Shown: in pieces, positions 54,401-64,000 of the stretch
Numbering within the stretch: the first letter of the stretch is position 1
Layout: each line of letters starts with the position of its first letter
NCBI RefSeq assembly: GCF_042242105.1
Contig: NC_092032.1
Span: 22,328,345-22,392,344, forward strand
DNA from: Pempheris klunzingeri
Lineage: Eukaryota > Chordata > Actinopteri > Acropomatiformes > Pempheridae
Reading direction: 5' to 3'
Length of the DNA: 64,000 nucleotides
Made by a program: the position numbers and the translations under genes
Notes under the pieces: generated by a model
What the model was told of the DNA's origin: nothing
What the model saw: only the letters and a program-made list of their open reading frames with translations
Database searches by the model: none

Positions 54401-57400
54401 TTTGTTACCCACCTGTTTCTACCATTGTTACCCACATGTTTCTACCCACCTGTTTCTACCTTTGTTGCCCACCTGTTTCTACCCACCTGTTTCTACCTTT
54501 GTTGCCTACCTGTTTCTACCATTGTAACCCACCTGTTTCTACCCACCTGTTTCTACCTTTGTTGCCCACCTGTTTCTACCCACCTGTTTCTACCTTTGTT
54601 GCCCACCTGTTTCTACCATTGTTACCCACCTGTTTCTACCCACCTGTTTCTACCTTTGTTGCCCACCTGTTTCTACCATTGTTACCCACCTGTTTCTACC
54701 CACCTGTTTCTACCTTTGTTGCCCACCTGTTTCTACCATTGTTACCCACCTGTTTCTACCTTTGTTGCCCACCTGTTTCTACCTTTGTTGCCCACCTGTT
54801 TCTACCATTGTTACCCACCTGTTTCTACCTTTGTTACCCACCTGTTTCTACCATTGTTACCCACCTGTTTCTACCTTTGTTACCCACCTGTGTAAAGCTG
54901 CTCGATGGGTTTGCCGTTGGAGTCGCTGGGAGCTCGAATAAAACATGGAAACACGCCGTGTATCACTCTGAAACAGACACATGGTGGCCAGCCGGTCACA
55001 CACTGACCCTCACACATGACATACATGAAGACGTGAGGGGGCGGAGGGCTGGTGTTTCTGTATGTACCATTGGTGTGTAACCCCATCATTTGTGTGTAGC
55101 CCCAACCAGCATGTATAACTCCACCCAATATTGGCAGCCCTCACCTATTGGTATGTAGCCCCACCCACTGACATGTAACCCCACCCGTTTGCGTGTAGCC
55201 TCACCCATCTGTGTGTGGCCCTGCCCACTGTACTCACACAGGAAGTGTCCTGGTTCCGTTCAGCAGCTGGATCAGCTCCAGGCGAGTCTGATCGTCCAGG
55301 TAGGTCACATGTTTACCTGATGCAAGCTCCGCCTTTGCCCCCAGACTCAAGTTCCTATTTACAAAAATAACAAAAGAACACTGAGAACGTTCCCTCTGCT
55401 ACTCCTGCTACTACTACTACTACTGCCACCAGGGCCGGCTCTAGGCATAGGCCATATAGGCGGTCGCCTAGAGCGCCAGCTGCTGGAGGGGCGCTGCTGC
55501 AAGCCGGTAATAATTTGCATCCCCGAGTGGCGCCCCCTGTCCGCATCTCGCCTAGGGCACCATTATGGCTAGAGCCAGCTCTGACTGCCACCATTACTAG
55601 TGCTACTGCTTGTACTACTACTACTACCTCTACTTTTGCTGCTACTACTACTACTGCCACCATTACTAGTACTACTGCTTGTACTACTACTACTACCTCT
55701 ACTTTTGCTGCTACTACTACTACTACTGCCACCATTACTAGTACTACTGCTTGTACTACTACTACTACTACCACCTCTACTTTTGCTGCTACTACTACTA
55801 CTACTGCCACCATTACTAGTACTACTGCTTGTACTACTACTACTACCTCTACTTTTGCTGCTACTACTACTACTGCCACCATTACTAGTACTATTGCTTG
55901 TACTACTACTACTACCTCTACTTTTACTGCTACTACTACTACTGCCACCATTACTAGTACTACTGCTTGTACTACTACTAACTCAAGTACTTCTACTGCA
56001 TCACTACTAAATTTGCCATTACAATGACTACAACATCAGCACTGTCACTACCACAACACATTGATTATTGATATAAATGATTGTATTATTGAATAAACAA
56101 AACGGCCAGGGGGAATGATCAGATATTGATCAGTATAGATGATTGATTATTGATGGGTAGAGTGAGGCTGACCTCTGGACGGTCCAGGAAACAGTCAGGG
56201 GGAAGTGGTCCAGGCTCAGGACCTGACTCAAGTACTCCCTGCTGGGGGGGCTGATGGTCCACAGAGAGTTACTGCTGCCCTGTAGCTCGGCCACCGTTAC
56301 GTCCTCATGGCTGTATGCCTCCAGGAACTGCAAGGCACTCTGGGAAATACAGGCCATACAGATATTAGACTGAAAGCTGCAGCACCAGTACTGTAATACG
56401 AGTGTGTACAAGTACTACAGAGGACTCACAGGTGTGTAGCTGTAGGAGCTGGTGAAGAAGCTGAAGTCTTCCTCAGTCAGATCTTTGAGCTGATTCTGCT
56501 GTGCGCTCATCGTGAAGATTGGCTGGAAACACAGCACAGTACTACGGCAAGTACTACTACTACTACAGTAAATACTACTACAGAAACTACCACTACTACT
56601 GTAAATACTGCTCCTACTAGAGAAACTACTACTACCACTACCATAAAAAGTACTAATAATACAGGCAGGCAGGCAGACAGACAGAGGTTACCTGGAAGCC
56701 TCCCAGCGTGATGGTCAGGGAGACGTCGAGGGGCCGGTTAACAACTCCGGCGACAGATTTGATGAGCGACATGAAGAGCAGCGGGAACCAGACGATACAG
56801 ATGAGCAGCAGCACGATGAGGCCGCCCATCCCATACTTCACCACCCGCTTCTTCTTCTGCCCGCGGGGCTGAGGGTACCTCTGAGCACAAGTACACACAC
56901 ATACATACTGATGCACACCTGGTCCCTCTGACGGCAGCGTACTAGTACACACAAATACACACGCATACTCAGACAGCGTACCTTCTCTGACTCCCTCCAG
57001 CATTTCAGGACGAAGCAGTGGGCGTAGACGTCCTCCACACAGATCCAGGACGACAGAGACAAGGTGGTGTCTGTCCACACCCAGTCCATCACCGCCCTCA
57101 ACTCCGTCAGGAAGGGAACCAGCCGGAACCTACAGGTGGACAGAAAGGTGGCGGCTGTGGCTCAGTGGTAGAGTGGGTCGTCCCTCAATCAGAAGGTCGG
57201 GGGTTCGATCCTATGGGTCCAAGTGTCCTTGGAGACACTGAAGACCAAGTCACTCCTGAAGCAGCTTCAGTGTGTGAATGAGTGTGAAAAAACATTCTCC
57301 TCCTGATTACATTCTTCCTGAATGAATGATGTGTGAAACCCATCTAACCCATGTGTAACCCATTTACCATTACCAGGTGGACAGACAGGAGCACAGAGAG

Positions 57401-59199
57401 GAGGACAGACAGGTGGGCATAGAGGAGGACAGAGAGGTGGACAGACAGGAGGACAGACAGGTGGACAGACAGATGACTTCCTGACTTTTAACAGTTAGGG
57501 TTACTCACCCCTGGAACAGGAAGAGGTTGAGGTAGTTGTAGCTCTTGGTCAGGAAATTTCCCAGAACTCGTGTTGGGTAACCAGATCGAATCTGATAGGC
57601 TGACAGACTGAAGTAAACACACTTGACAAAATACCAGAGCTGAGCCACCAGGTTCTGATTGAACCGCCTGGAGACAGACAGACAGGTGAGACAGATAGAC
57701 AGGAGTCAGGTGTTATTTGCAGCAGTGGTCGTTCCTGCATCACAAACTAAATGTTTCCCAGGTGAGTTTGAACATTTGGATCAAGGTGGTGAGACAGCAG
57801 GTAGCAGGCAGACACATGACAGGTAGACATTTAGACAGATAGACCGTAACAGGTAGACAGGTAGGCAGTAGCAGGTTGACAGGTAGACAGTAACAGGTAG
57901 ACAGGTAGGCAGTAACAGGTAGACAGATAGGCAGTAACAGGTAGACAGGTAGGCAGTAGCAGGTAGACAGATAGACAGTAGCAGGTAGACAGATAGACAG
58001 TAACAGGTAGACAGGTAGGCAGTAACAGGTACACAGATAGACCGTAACAGGTAGACAGATAGACCGTAACAGGTAGACAGGTAGGCAGTAGCAGGTAGAC
58101 AGATAGACAGTAACAGGTAGACAGAAACAGGAAGACAGGTAGGCAGTAACAGGTAGACAGATAGCCCGTAACAGGTAGACAGGTAGGCAGTAACAGGTAG
58201 ACAGGTAGGCAGTAGCAGGTAGACAGGTAGACAATAACAGGTAGACAGATAGACAGTAACAGGTACACAGGTAGGCAGTAACAGGAAGACAGGTAGGCAG
58301 TAACAGGTAGACAGGTAAGCAGTAACAGGTAGACAGGTAGACAATAACAGGTAGACAGTAGCAGGTTGACAGATAGACAGTAGCAGGTTGACAGGTAGAC
58401 GGGTAGACAGTAACAGGTAGACAGCTAGACAGTAGCAGGTAGACAGGTAGACAGTAGCAGGTTGACAGATAGGCAGTAACAGGTAGACAGTAACAGGTAG
58501 ACAGGTAGGAAGTAACAGGTAGACAGTAGCAGGTAGACAGGTAGACAGGTAGGCAGTAAGAGGTAGACAGGTAGGCAGCAAGAGGTAGACAGGTAGGCAG
58601 TAAGAGGTAGACAGGTAGGCAGTAAGAGGTAGTCAGGTAGACAGTAACAGGTAGACAGGTAGACAGTAACAGGTGGACAGGTAGGCAGTAACAGGTGGAC
58701 AGGTAGGCAGTAGCAGGTGGACAGGTAGGCAGTAGCAGGTGGACAGGTAGACAGTAGCAAGTTGACAGGTAGACAGTAACAGGTAGACAGGTAGGCAGTA
58801 ACAGGTGGACAGGTAGGCAGTAACAGGTGGACAGGTAGGCAGTAGCAGGTTGACAGGTAGGCAGTAGCAGGTAGACAGGTAGGCAGTAGCAGGTAGGCAG
58901 TAACAGGTAGACAGGTAGACAGTAACTGGTAGACGGTAGCAGGTTGACAGGTAGGCAGTAACAGGTGGACAGGTAGGCAGTAACAGGTAGACAGGTAGGC
59001 AGTAACAGGTAGACAGTAATAGGTGAGGGTGAGTTACCTCTCAGTGACCGTCGGCAGGATGAAGAACATCCAGAAGTGAATCCCAAAAACCAAAATCACC
59101 TGGAAGACCAACTTCCCCAAAACTGTCTTCCTCAGATACAGAGCCCTGTCTATCACCATAGTACCTGCAGACAGACAGACAGTGAGACAGTGAGACAGT

Positions 59200-59285
<86 letters not shown>

Positions 59286-62200
59286 GGTGGATGTACCAAA
59301 CTGGATCAGGACCATCACTAAAAACGCTTCGGGAACTTGGTCCTCTGAGAGGGAGGAAGTGATGTCAGCAGCGGCTGAGTGTTTCTGGGAAAAACAGCAG
59401 ACGAGAGTAAGACGGCGTCTGTCCAATGACACCTGACGTCATGTGATCGGTGAATGAAACTTTACCCCGAAGGCCCAGAAGCCAAAGACGATGATGATGA
59501 AGTCAACGGTGTCGGCGAGGAACATGAGGACATAGACGTCAGTGACGGCGCTGTATTCTGGATGGACGAGAGCTCTGAAGAAGTGCAGGACCGGACGGTA
59601 GAGAGACATGCACCTGACAGAGAGAAAGACGCAACACATTAACAACAGTGTCATCATGGTAACCAACAGGAAGTCAGAGAAGCCTGTACAAAAAGTCTTC
59701 AGGTGACGCTAGATGATGTCACGCATTAATTTACTCATCTGAGACATCATTAATGTTAACATTCATGTATATCTGTATCTGTGCAGGTCGATTTGTACAA
59801 GATTTCAGAAAATTAAAGTAAAAAACATGAAGTCAGGAAGACTGTCCAGCTGTAACCATCTCATCACAATGTGTCTAAAATGAGTAAATCTTTGTATGAA
59901 TGCTGGTGTGCAGGAGGGATGTGACTAAACACAGAAGTTACTAAGTTCAGCCATTAAGACAAAGGAGGACCAATGATTGCCCGTGTCATGTTTCTATCTG
60001 GCTGCTCATCGGTTGACTGAATGTGCTACTACCCTTCTCCAATCACTGAACGCGGTCGGACCAGAGAGTCACATAACACTGGAGATGAGTTCAGGTGCTT
60101 TTGAAAACAGTCGCTGACGGTGTGACAGTGTCTGATTGGCAGCGCTGCAAACTGACCACATGTTAATGTGGATGTCAGAAAGATGTCGATGAAGACATGG
60201 TTATTTTATGATATTAACACTGATTTAGTCGAAGCCATGGCAAATCAGAGCTGCTGAGTGGTGTGAATGACATGTGGTGGACAAACAGTGGATAGTAACA
60301 GCGGTTAGCTTCAGTGTTAGCATACCTGCTAACAGAGTACCTCCTGGCCCTGATAGAGAGCTCTCTGAGTTTCTCCAGCAGCAGCTGCATCCTGCTGGCC
60401 TGCTGCGTCTTGGAGCTCACACTGCCTGGAAACAGATGAAGAAGAAGACGACATTCATTTTTACCGTCCTCCATCAGTCTGCCCATCCTCCTGGTCCTCC
60501 GGTCCAGCAGGAAACAGCTGCAGCACTGATCCAGGACCAGGACAGAGTCCCCATCAGTCGTCCTGAGTCTCAGTCAGCAGCCTGACAGAAGCTCCCCCTG
60601 GAGGCTAAGCAGTGAGACGCCCCCACAGACGGAGCTCACCCTCCAGACACCCCCTCTGTTAAAGAGTGGACCCCCGGGTCTGCTGATCCACAGCTACTGG
60701 CCCTAACCCCCATGAGACCCTAGAGAGTCAACCAACACTGCCAAACTATGTCCAGAGACCTCATCGTCTCAGCGTGGACAAACCAGCACTCAGAGGATGA
60801 AGCAATCTGAGTCCGCCAAGGATGAACCACTCTGAATCCTCAGAGAACAAACCAGACCAAGTCCTCGAAGGACAAACCAGTCCGAGTCTGGTGGTGTCCT
60901 CAGTCCTGGTCAACGGTTCTCATCCGACTGATGCTGTCTGGACTCATCGTCTTCCTCATGTCTCTGCTGGTGTAACACAGCTGGACTGTAGGCGTTGGGT
61001 GTCCGAGGGTCCATCTCACCTGCTCACACCTGTCTAAAGACTCAGTGACACCTGAGGACACCTGAGATGATGTAGCCCCCCTCCCAGAGAACCACGACAC
61101 CGGTCTTGGGTGTTGGATTCTACCTGCAGGAGAGCGCAGCTGGGTGGAGCTGGAACGAGTTCGTCTCCTGCCTCGTTGTCGCAGGGCACAGTTGGGGTCA
61201 ATGGAGGCAGCACCGTGGGCGGAGTCAGCCTGGTTGTTGTGGTGAGTGTCTGTCTCCATGGTAACAGTCTGGTCCCACAGTCCATGGCACTGCGGTGTAG
61301 GAGGAGGCAGGTGGAAAATAAGCGAGTGTTTTTTACCTTGAGTCTGGCTGTGTGGGACTTTAAGCGAGTGTTTTTTACCTTGAGTATGGCTCGGTGGTAG
61401 AACAGGGCGAGCAGCTGCAGCAGATCATACAGGACGTAGCCTTCCTTCTTCTCCACCCCTAGGATGTTGGGGGGGTGGAAAGGTTTGGAACGGTCAACCT
61501 CCAGCTTCTGGTTGAATGGAAAGAAGCCGAACTGGAAGAAGTACTTGATGACAATGGTAACCTGGGACACAGACAGGAGGACAAACGGGTAGACAGACAG
61601 GTGGACAGACTGAGTGGAACAGCAGATGGACAGACAGGTGGACAGACTGGTGGACAGACAGGTGAATAACAGCATGTTAGCAGCATAACAGCAGAGCAGC
61701 GTGAACCTCGGTGTAGATGATGGCCGTCATCCAGAAGGTCTTACTGGGCCGGGGGACGGACAGCGTGGCCCAGAGGAACACCAGGACAGGAAGCACCAGC
61801 GTCAGACAGCTCGCCGACACCATGTGGTTCAACACGATGACCAGGTAGCACACCGTCTCCGACCTAAGGGGACCACCGGCTCAGTATTTCAACCATCGCA
61901 GAGGAGTCGGAGACTTACCTGTGGAGCAGAGCTTACCTGGCTACCAGGATGTTGTAGAGGGCATAGCACAGCTGCAGCAGCTGGTGTTGGTTGCAATAGA
62001 AACAGTCTGATGCCTCCAGTTCCTCGTCGTAGAAAGTCCTGAAGCACACAGAGCAGCAGAGCGTGAGACACCAGCTGTCGACAGGTGAATGATGTCTGAC
62101 TCACTTACCACTCACCTGCTCCTCAGGAGTTCACTGGCCGTCAGCTCCTGGGGGCGGGACGTCAGCACACCGGAAGTGGAGGTCGAGTCAGATAGGAAGT

Positions 62201-63573
62201 CGCTCCTTTCCCCCAGAGTCTGAACCAGCTGCTGCCTCCTGAATCCTGACCCCGCCCCCCCCTCCTCTGGCCGGTCCAGGCCCAGAGCGAGGCTGTAGGA
62301 GGGGGGAAGGAGGGCGGAGGATGGGGATGCAGGGGAGGATGCGCTGGTGATGGCTTGAGTCTGCTGTGGGTATGATTTCTCTCCGCTGTTCAAAGAGACA
62401 AACACCCAAGTGACTGAGCTAATGCTAACACTAATCTCCTGGTTCAACAGACTGCGCAGATGCAAGCTAGCCCTTTGATGCTAACATGTTAACACATTCA
62501 CAGACCTGTCTGTCGGTCTACCTGTCTGTCTGACCCACCTGTGCATCTGACTGGTCAGCTCTTCCTCTGAGGATGAGGATGATGAAGATCGGACTCTCTC
62601 CATCCTGGACAGTTTGGGTCGTGATCTTTGGCTGCTTTTAGCCACCGGGCATTCTGGGTAATTTACTCCCCCTGGTGGGTCAACTCCTGGTTCTGGTCCT
62701 GGTCCCTCCTCTGTGGTTTCACCTCCTGCCTCTTCTTCTGTCACTCCTTCCTCCTCCTTCTCACATCCTGTCTCAGGGGAGGCCGTCCCCTCTGCCTCAT
62801 GGGTAGTGGAGTCCAGGCCCGACTCTCTGGAGCTTTTCATCATCTGCTCCTGGTAGTAAACGTGGATTGCCTCTCTGCTGGGAACGTTCCCCTTAGTGCA
62901 CAAACACAGAGAACAGATCAGCACTGAGGACTTGCCACGAGCCCGCTACACCATCTTTGTTGTAGTGCCCTGCCAAGGAGGGTTGTAGTCCTGAAGATAC
63001 CTGCTTGGCTTGCTGCATCAGCATGCAGCGCTCGATGCGGAGGACGGTGGAGATGTCGATGTGCTCCTGACACAAACCGCCGAGCCACGCCGTCAGAGAG
63101 TCCAGCAGAGCCGACAGCAGAACCCAACAGAACCGCAGCGTACTGGAGAACCGACGCAGCGCTGTGTCTGCAACACACACACGGTCACAGCCACACATAC
63201 ACACACACAGTCACACACACACACTCAGACACACAGGGTGTGTAGGTTCTACCTGGTCCTTCCTCCTTCTCCTCCTCTTCCTCTTCCGTTTCCTCTATGA
63301 CTCCTACACCTGAAGAGGTGGAGGAATCACAGTTAGCTGGTTCACACTCACCTGTACAGGTATGACCTGAGGACATCTCCTCCTCCTCTTTCTCTCTCCC
63401 TTCTCCATCTCCTCCTCCTCCTCACCTCCCCTCTCCTCTCTCCCATCTCCATCTCCTCCTCTCTTCTCCTCCCTCCTCCTTCTCTCAGTCGAGTTCTTCT
63501 TCCAGAGTTTCTTCTGATTGTTTCGAGCTCTCATTGCTGTTCTGGAGTCTGTTATCCAGGCGTGATAGACAAA
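48404..63573 (-). CDS. piezo2: Piezo-type mechanosensitive ion channel component 2, C-terminal part, 23 exons
   Basis: Pore-forming subunit of the trimeric stretch-activated cation channel used in touch and proprioception; plasma membrane. Exons 5' to 3': 63426-63573, 63253-63351, 63001-63167, 62539-62891, 62116-62385, 61937-62038, 61707-61863, 61379-61561, 61124-61289, 60341-60425, 59466-59613, 59297-59384, 59038-59164, 57509-57667, 56982-57129, 56692-56880, 56430-56522, 56173-56339, 55238-55354, 54888-54967, 51892-52102, 48605-48746, 48404-48505. All phases agree: 1166 residues of a protein of about 2,750. Landmarks: [54 protein letters not shown]; anchor [20 protein letters not shown]; outer helix [20 protein letters not shown]; cap domain [12 protein letters not shown] and [12 protein letters not shown]; inner helix [20 protein letters not shown]; end [13 protein letters not shown]. 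Sequence favours Piezo2 over Piezo1. The acidic exons 62116-62891 and 63253-63573 are the least certain. The 5' part lies off the right edge. Confidence 0.95.
48858..51660 (+). mobile_element. Second L2-type LINE, 5'-truncated, in a piezo2 intron
   Basis: Begins inside the endonuclease domain (equivalent to 18010 of the first copy) and runs through the 3' UTR to a ttgattga tail at 51645-51665. It lies antisense to piezo2 in the intron between exons 48605-48746 and 51892-52102. Sequence similarity to the first copy is high throughout. Confidence 0.88.
49005..50984 (+). pseudogene. L2 ORF2 remnant with RT core deletion and 54-bp duplication
   Basis: Readable pieces: endonuclease [13 protein letters not shown] and LSDHHLITA (49005-49493); linker (49660-49872); RT N-terminal half [24 protein letters not shown] and [16 protein letters not shown] (50075-50560), the latter with its catalytic Asp region. 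Then 'LGPILFTLY' leads directly to [15 protein letters not shown], so the YADD block is missing. A segment encoding [11 protein letters not shown] is tandemly duplicated at 50366-50475. Several stops and frameshifts. Inactive. Confidence 0.82.
51640..51725. repeat. (TTGA)n and (GACA/GGCA)n microsatellites
   Basis: The L2 tail runs straight into gcaggcaggcagacagacag repeats. Intronic in piezo2. Confidence 0.85.
52150..52385. repeat. 'gtggttttagggtctct' minisatellite
   Basis: About twelve 19-20 bp units of ctctgtggtggttttaggg with tccctg, ccttat and tctctg variants, in a piezo2 intron 50 bp upstream of exon 51892-52102 in gene orientation. Confidence 0.88.
52485..54887 (-). repeat. 2.4 kb minisatellite seeded at a piezo2 donor
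   Basis: Units of 23 bp ('ccacctgtttctaccattgt' plus tac or tgc) and 14-bp deletion forms fill the intron. On the minus strand, the exon 54888-54967 donor reads ACAG|GTGGGTAACAAAGGTAG, and each unit is AACAG|GTGGGTAACAATGGT, so roughly 100 donor-like copies follow the real one. Segments such as 53964-54272 and 54273-54581 are near-identical (309-bp higher-order repeat). The 881-codon plus-strand frame through it is an artefact. Confidence 0.94.
55430..55583. mobile_element. Short hAT-like MITE with 8-bp target duplication
   Basis: A 154-bp element with inverted ends: CAGGGCCGGCTCTAG on the left and CTAGAGCCAGCTCTG on the right. It is flanked by the exact 8-bp direct repeat actgccac (55422-55429 and 55584-55591), the size used by hAT transposases. 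It is inserted in one unit of the surrounding ctactactactgccacc array in a piezo2 intron and has no coding sequence. Confidence 0.88.
55584..55990. repeat. 'actactgccaccattactag' minisatellite (63-72 bp unit)
   Basis: Six copies of a compound unit made of gccaccattactagtactac, tgcttgtactactactac and cctctacttttgctgctac, varying by whole acta triplets. The frames give poly-Thr or poly-Leu and are not genes. Intronic in piezo2. Confidence 0.92.
57149..57375 (+). mobile_element. tRNA-derived SINE
   Basis: 'ggcggctgtggctcagtggt' (A box) and 'gggggttcgatcct' (B box) are followed by 'aagtgtccttggagacac' and a tail near 'aacccatttaccattac'. Same family as the copy at 32545. Located in the piezo2 intron between exons 57509-57667 and 56982-57129, antisense to the gene. 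Confidence 0.82.
57376..57480. repeat. 'gaggacagacaggtggacag' minisatellite
   Basis: Short array of acaggtggacag and acaggaggacag units directly after the SINE tail, in a piezo2 intron. Confidence 0.8.
57785..59030 (-). repeat. 1.25 kb 'gtagacaggtaggcagtaac' minisatellite
   Basis: Units of about 22 bp (agtaacaggtagacaggtaggc with gtagcagg and gatagacc variants) fill the piezo2 intron between exons 59038-59164 and 57509-57667. On the minus strand the donor GAGAG|GTAACTCACC is followed within about 20 bp by 'tactgtctacctgttactg' units. Long frames of Tyr-Cys-Leu-Pro repeats are artefacts. Confidence 0.93.
59168..59287. repeat. (CAGG)n(CAGA)n microsatellite
   Basis: About eight CAGG units are followed by about sixteen CAGA units, in a piezo2 intron just after exon 59297-59384 in gene order. 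Confidence 0.93.
59640..60340 (-). other. piezo2 intron, unique sequence
   Basis: No exon, repeat array or mobile element recognised between exons 60341-60425 and 59466-59613. Confidence 0.5.
60426..61123 (-). other. piezo2 intron with weak 'gagtcc..aaccagtc' repeats
   Basis: The phases of the flanking exons join directly, so no exon is required here. Around 60770-60900, loosely repeated 'cagaggatgaa..ctgag' and 'gaccaagtcc' segments appear. A lineage-specific exon cannot be excluded because this linker is poorly conserved in the family. Confidence 0.4.
61321..61386 (-). repeat. 42-bp tandem duplication of a piezo2 donor
   Basis: The plus-strand motif 'aagcgagtgttttttacctt' occurs at 61320 and again at 61362, a 42-bp period that covers the last six exonic bases and the donor of exon 61379-61561. 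The distal donor copy lies at 61335-61336. See findings for the in-frame consequence. Confidence 0.85.
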
Positions 63574-63589
63574 CTGTGAGACGGACAGG

Positions 63590-63710
63590 TAGACAAACAG
63601 GGAGAGAGACAGACAGGGAGAGAGACAGATAGAGAGAGAGACAGACAGAGAGAGAGACATACAGGGAGAGAGACAGACAGAGAGAGAGACAGACAGAGAG
63701 AGAGAGACAA
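63590..63710. repeat. 'gagagagacagacagg' microsatellite
   Basis: Tandem agagagacagacag units lie upstream of piezo2 exon 63426-63573 in gene order and provide its long polypyrimidine tract on the minus strand. Confidence 0.9.
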
Positions 63711-63784
63711 ACGTCACGATTTTGTCCATTGATTTACTTCTTAAACTGTTTCACTTTGTGTCATTCTGACAGTTTTTGCATCAT

Positions 63785-64000
63785 CGGCCTTTAATGAACT
63801 GGACATGAGGACAGACATGAGGACGGACATGAGGACAGACATGAGGACAGACGTGAGGACAGACGTGAGGACGGACGTGAGGACGGACGTGAGAACAGAC
63901 ATGAGGACGGAAAAGAGGACAGACGTGAGGACGGACAAGAGAACAGACGTGAGGACAGACATGAGGACGGACGTGAGGACAGACATGAGGACGGACATGA
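63785..64000. repeat. 'gaggacagacat' 12-bp minisatellite
   Basis: About 18 units of gaggacagacat and gaggacggacgt run to the window edge. Intronic in piezo2; the minus-strand frame is a Met/Leu-Ser-Val-Leu repeat and not a gene. Confidence 0.92.

Noticed and set aside
52435..55080. Plus-strand open frame of 881 codons
   Set aside because: Pure minisatellite translation antisense to a piezo2 intron; all three frames give the same [11 protein letters not shown] repeat.
57740..59086. Minus-strand open frame of 448 codons rich in Tyr-Cys-Leu-Pro
   Set aside because: A minisatellite of about 22 bp in a piezo2 intron; only its first codons overlap a real exon, in another frame.

Overview
The window looks like nuclear DNA of a ray-finned fish, probably a percomorph teleost. 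Its genes are vertebrate multi-exon genes with short GT-AG introns. They are surrounded by fish-type mobile DNA (L2-type LINEs with an esterase-like ORF1, a Tc1-like element, piggyBac-like and hAT-like non-autonomous elements, tRNA-derived SINEs) and by a very heavy load of micro- and minisatellites. I cannot name the species.

Five protein genes can be read exon by exon. (1) zbtb14, plus strand, 1702-7804: 3' part of a BTB/C2H2 zinc-finger factor whose first exon(s) lie off the left edge. (2) An arhgap28-like RhoGAP of the ARHGAP18/28/40 group, minus strand, 8424-25479, with an uncertain 5' end. (3) l3mbtl4, plus, 30370-38214: three MBT repeats, a C2HC finger and a SAM domain. (4) tmem200c, plus, 41008-42746: a two-pass membrane protein. 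(5) piezo2, minus, 48404-63573: the C-terminal 1166 residues of the mechanosensitive channel, continuing off the right edge. In every model the exon phases agree and the stop codon is intact. All five have relatives on human chromosome 18p11, so this is a conserved-synteny block; arhgap28 and l3mbtl4 keep a head-to-head arrangement. The genes share no pathway.

Layout: 1-8141 zbtb14, whose introns are filled by tandem repeats (one is a 3.2 kb array of a 14-bp unit). 8207-25479 arhgap28-like gene; its long introns hold a 'catgatgttca' array, a 1.8 kb piggyBac-like element with TTAA duplications and near-identical inverted arms, a damaged L2 LINE, and an antisense LINE fragment. 25.7-27.7 kb a 2 kb GT-rich array. 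About 29.1-29.4 kb a GC-rich putative promoter. 29.2-38.6 kb l3mbtl4. 39.3-40.7 kb pyrimidine-rich, GA-rich and G-rich low-complexity DNA. 41.0-42.7 kb tmem200c. 43-47 kb gene-poor DNA with a LINE reverse-transcriptase remnant and a Tc1-like element. 47.6-64 kb piezo2 with L2, hAT and SINE insertions and long arrays in its introns.

The most unusual pattern is that many intronic minisatellites begin at, or include, the splice site of the neighbouring exon, so real donors or acceptors are followed by tandem copies. Examples are 12 copies of one l3mbtl4 donor, a triplicated tmem200c acceptor, and a 42-bp duplicated piezo2 donor that would add 14 codons in frame. Together with introns inside zbtb14 and tmem200c, which I recall as having one coding exon in mammals, this suggests that tandem duplication around AG|GT has created or expanded introns here.
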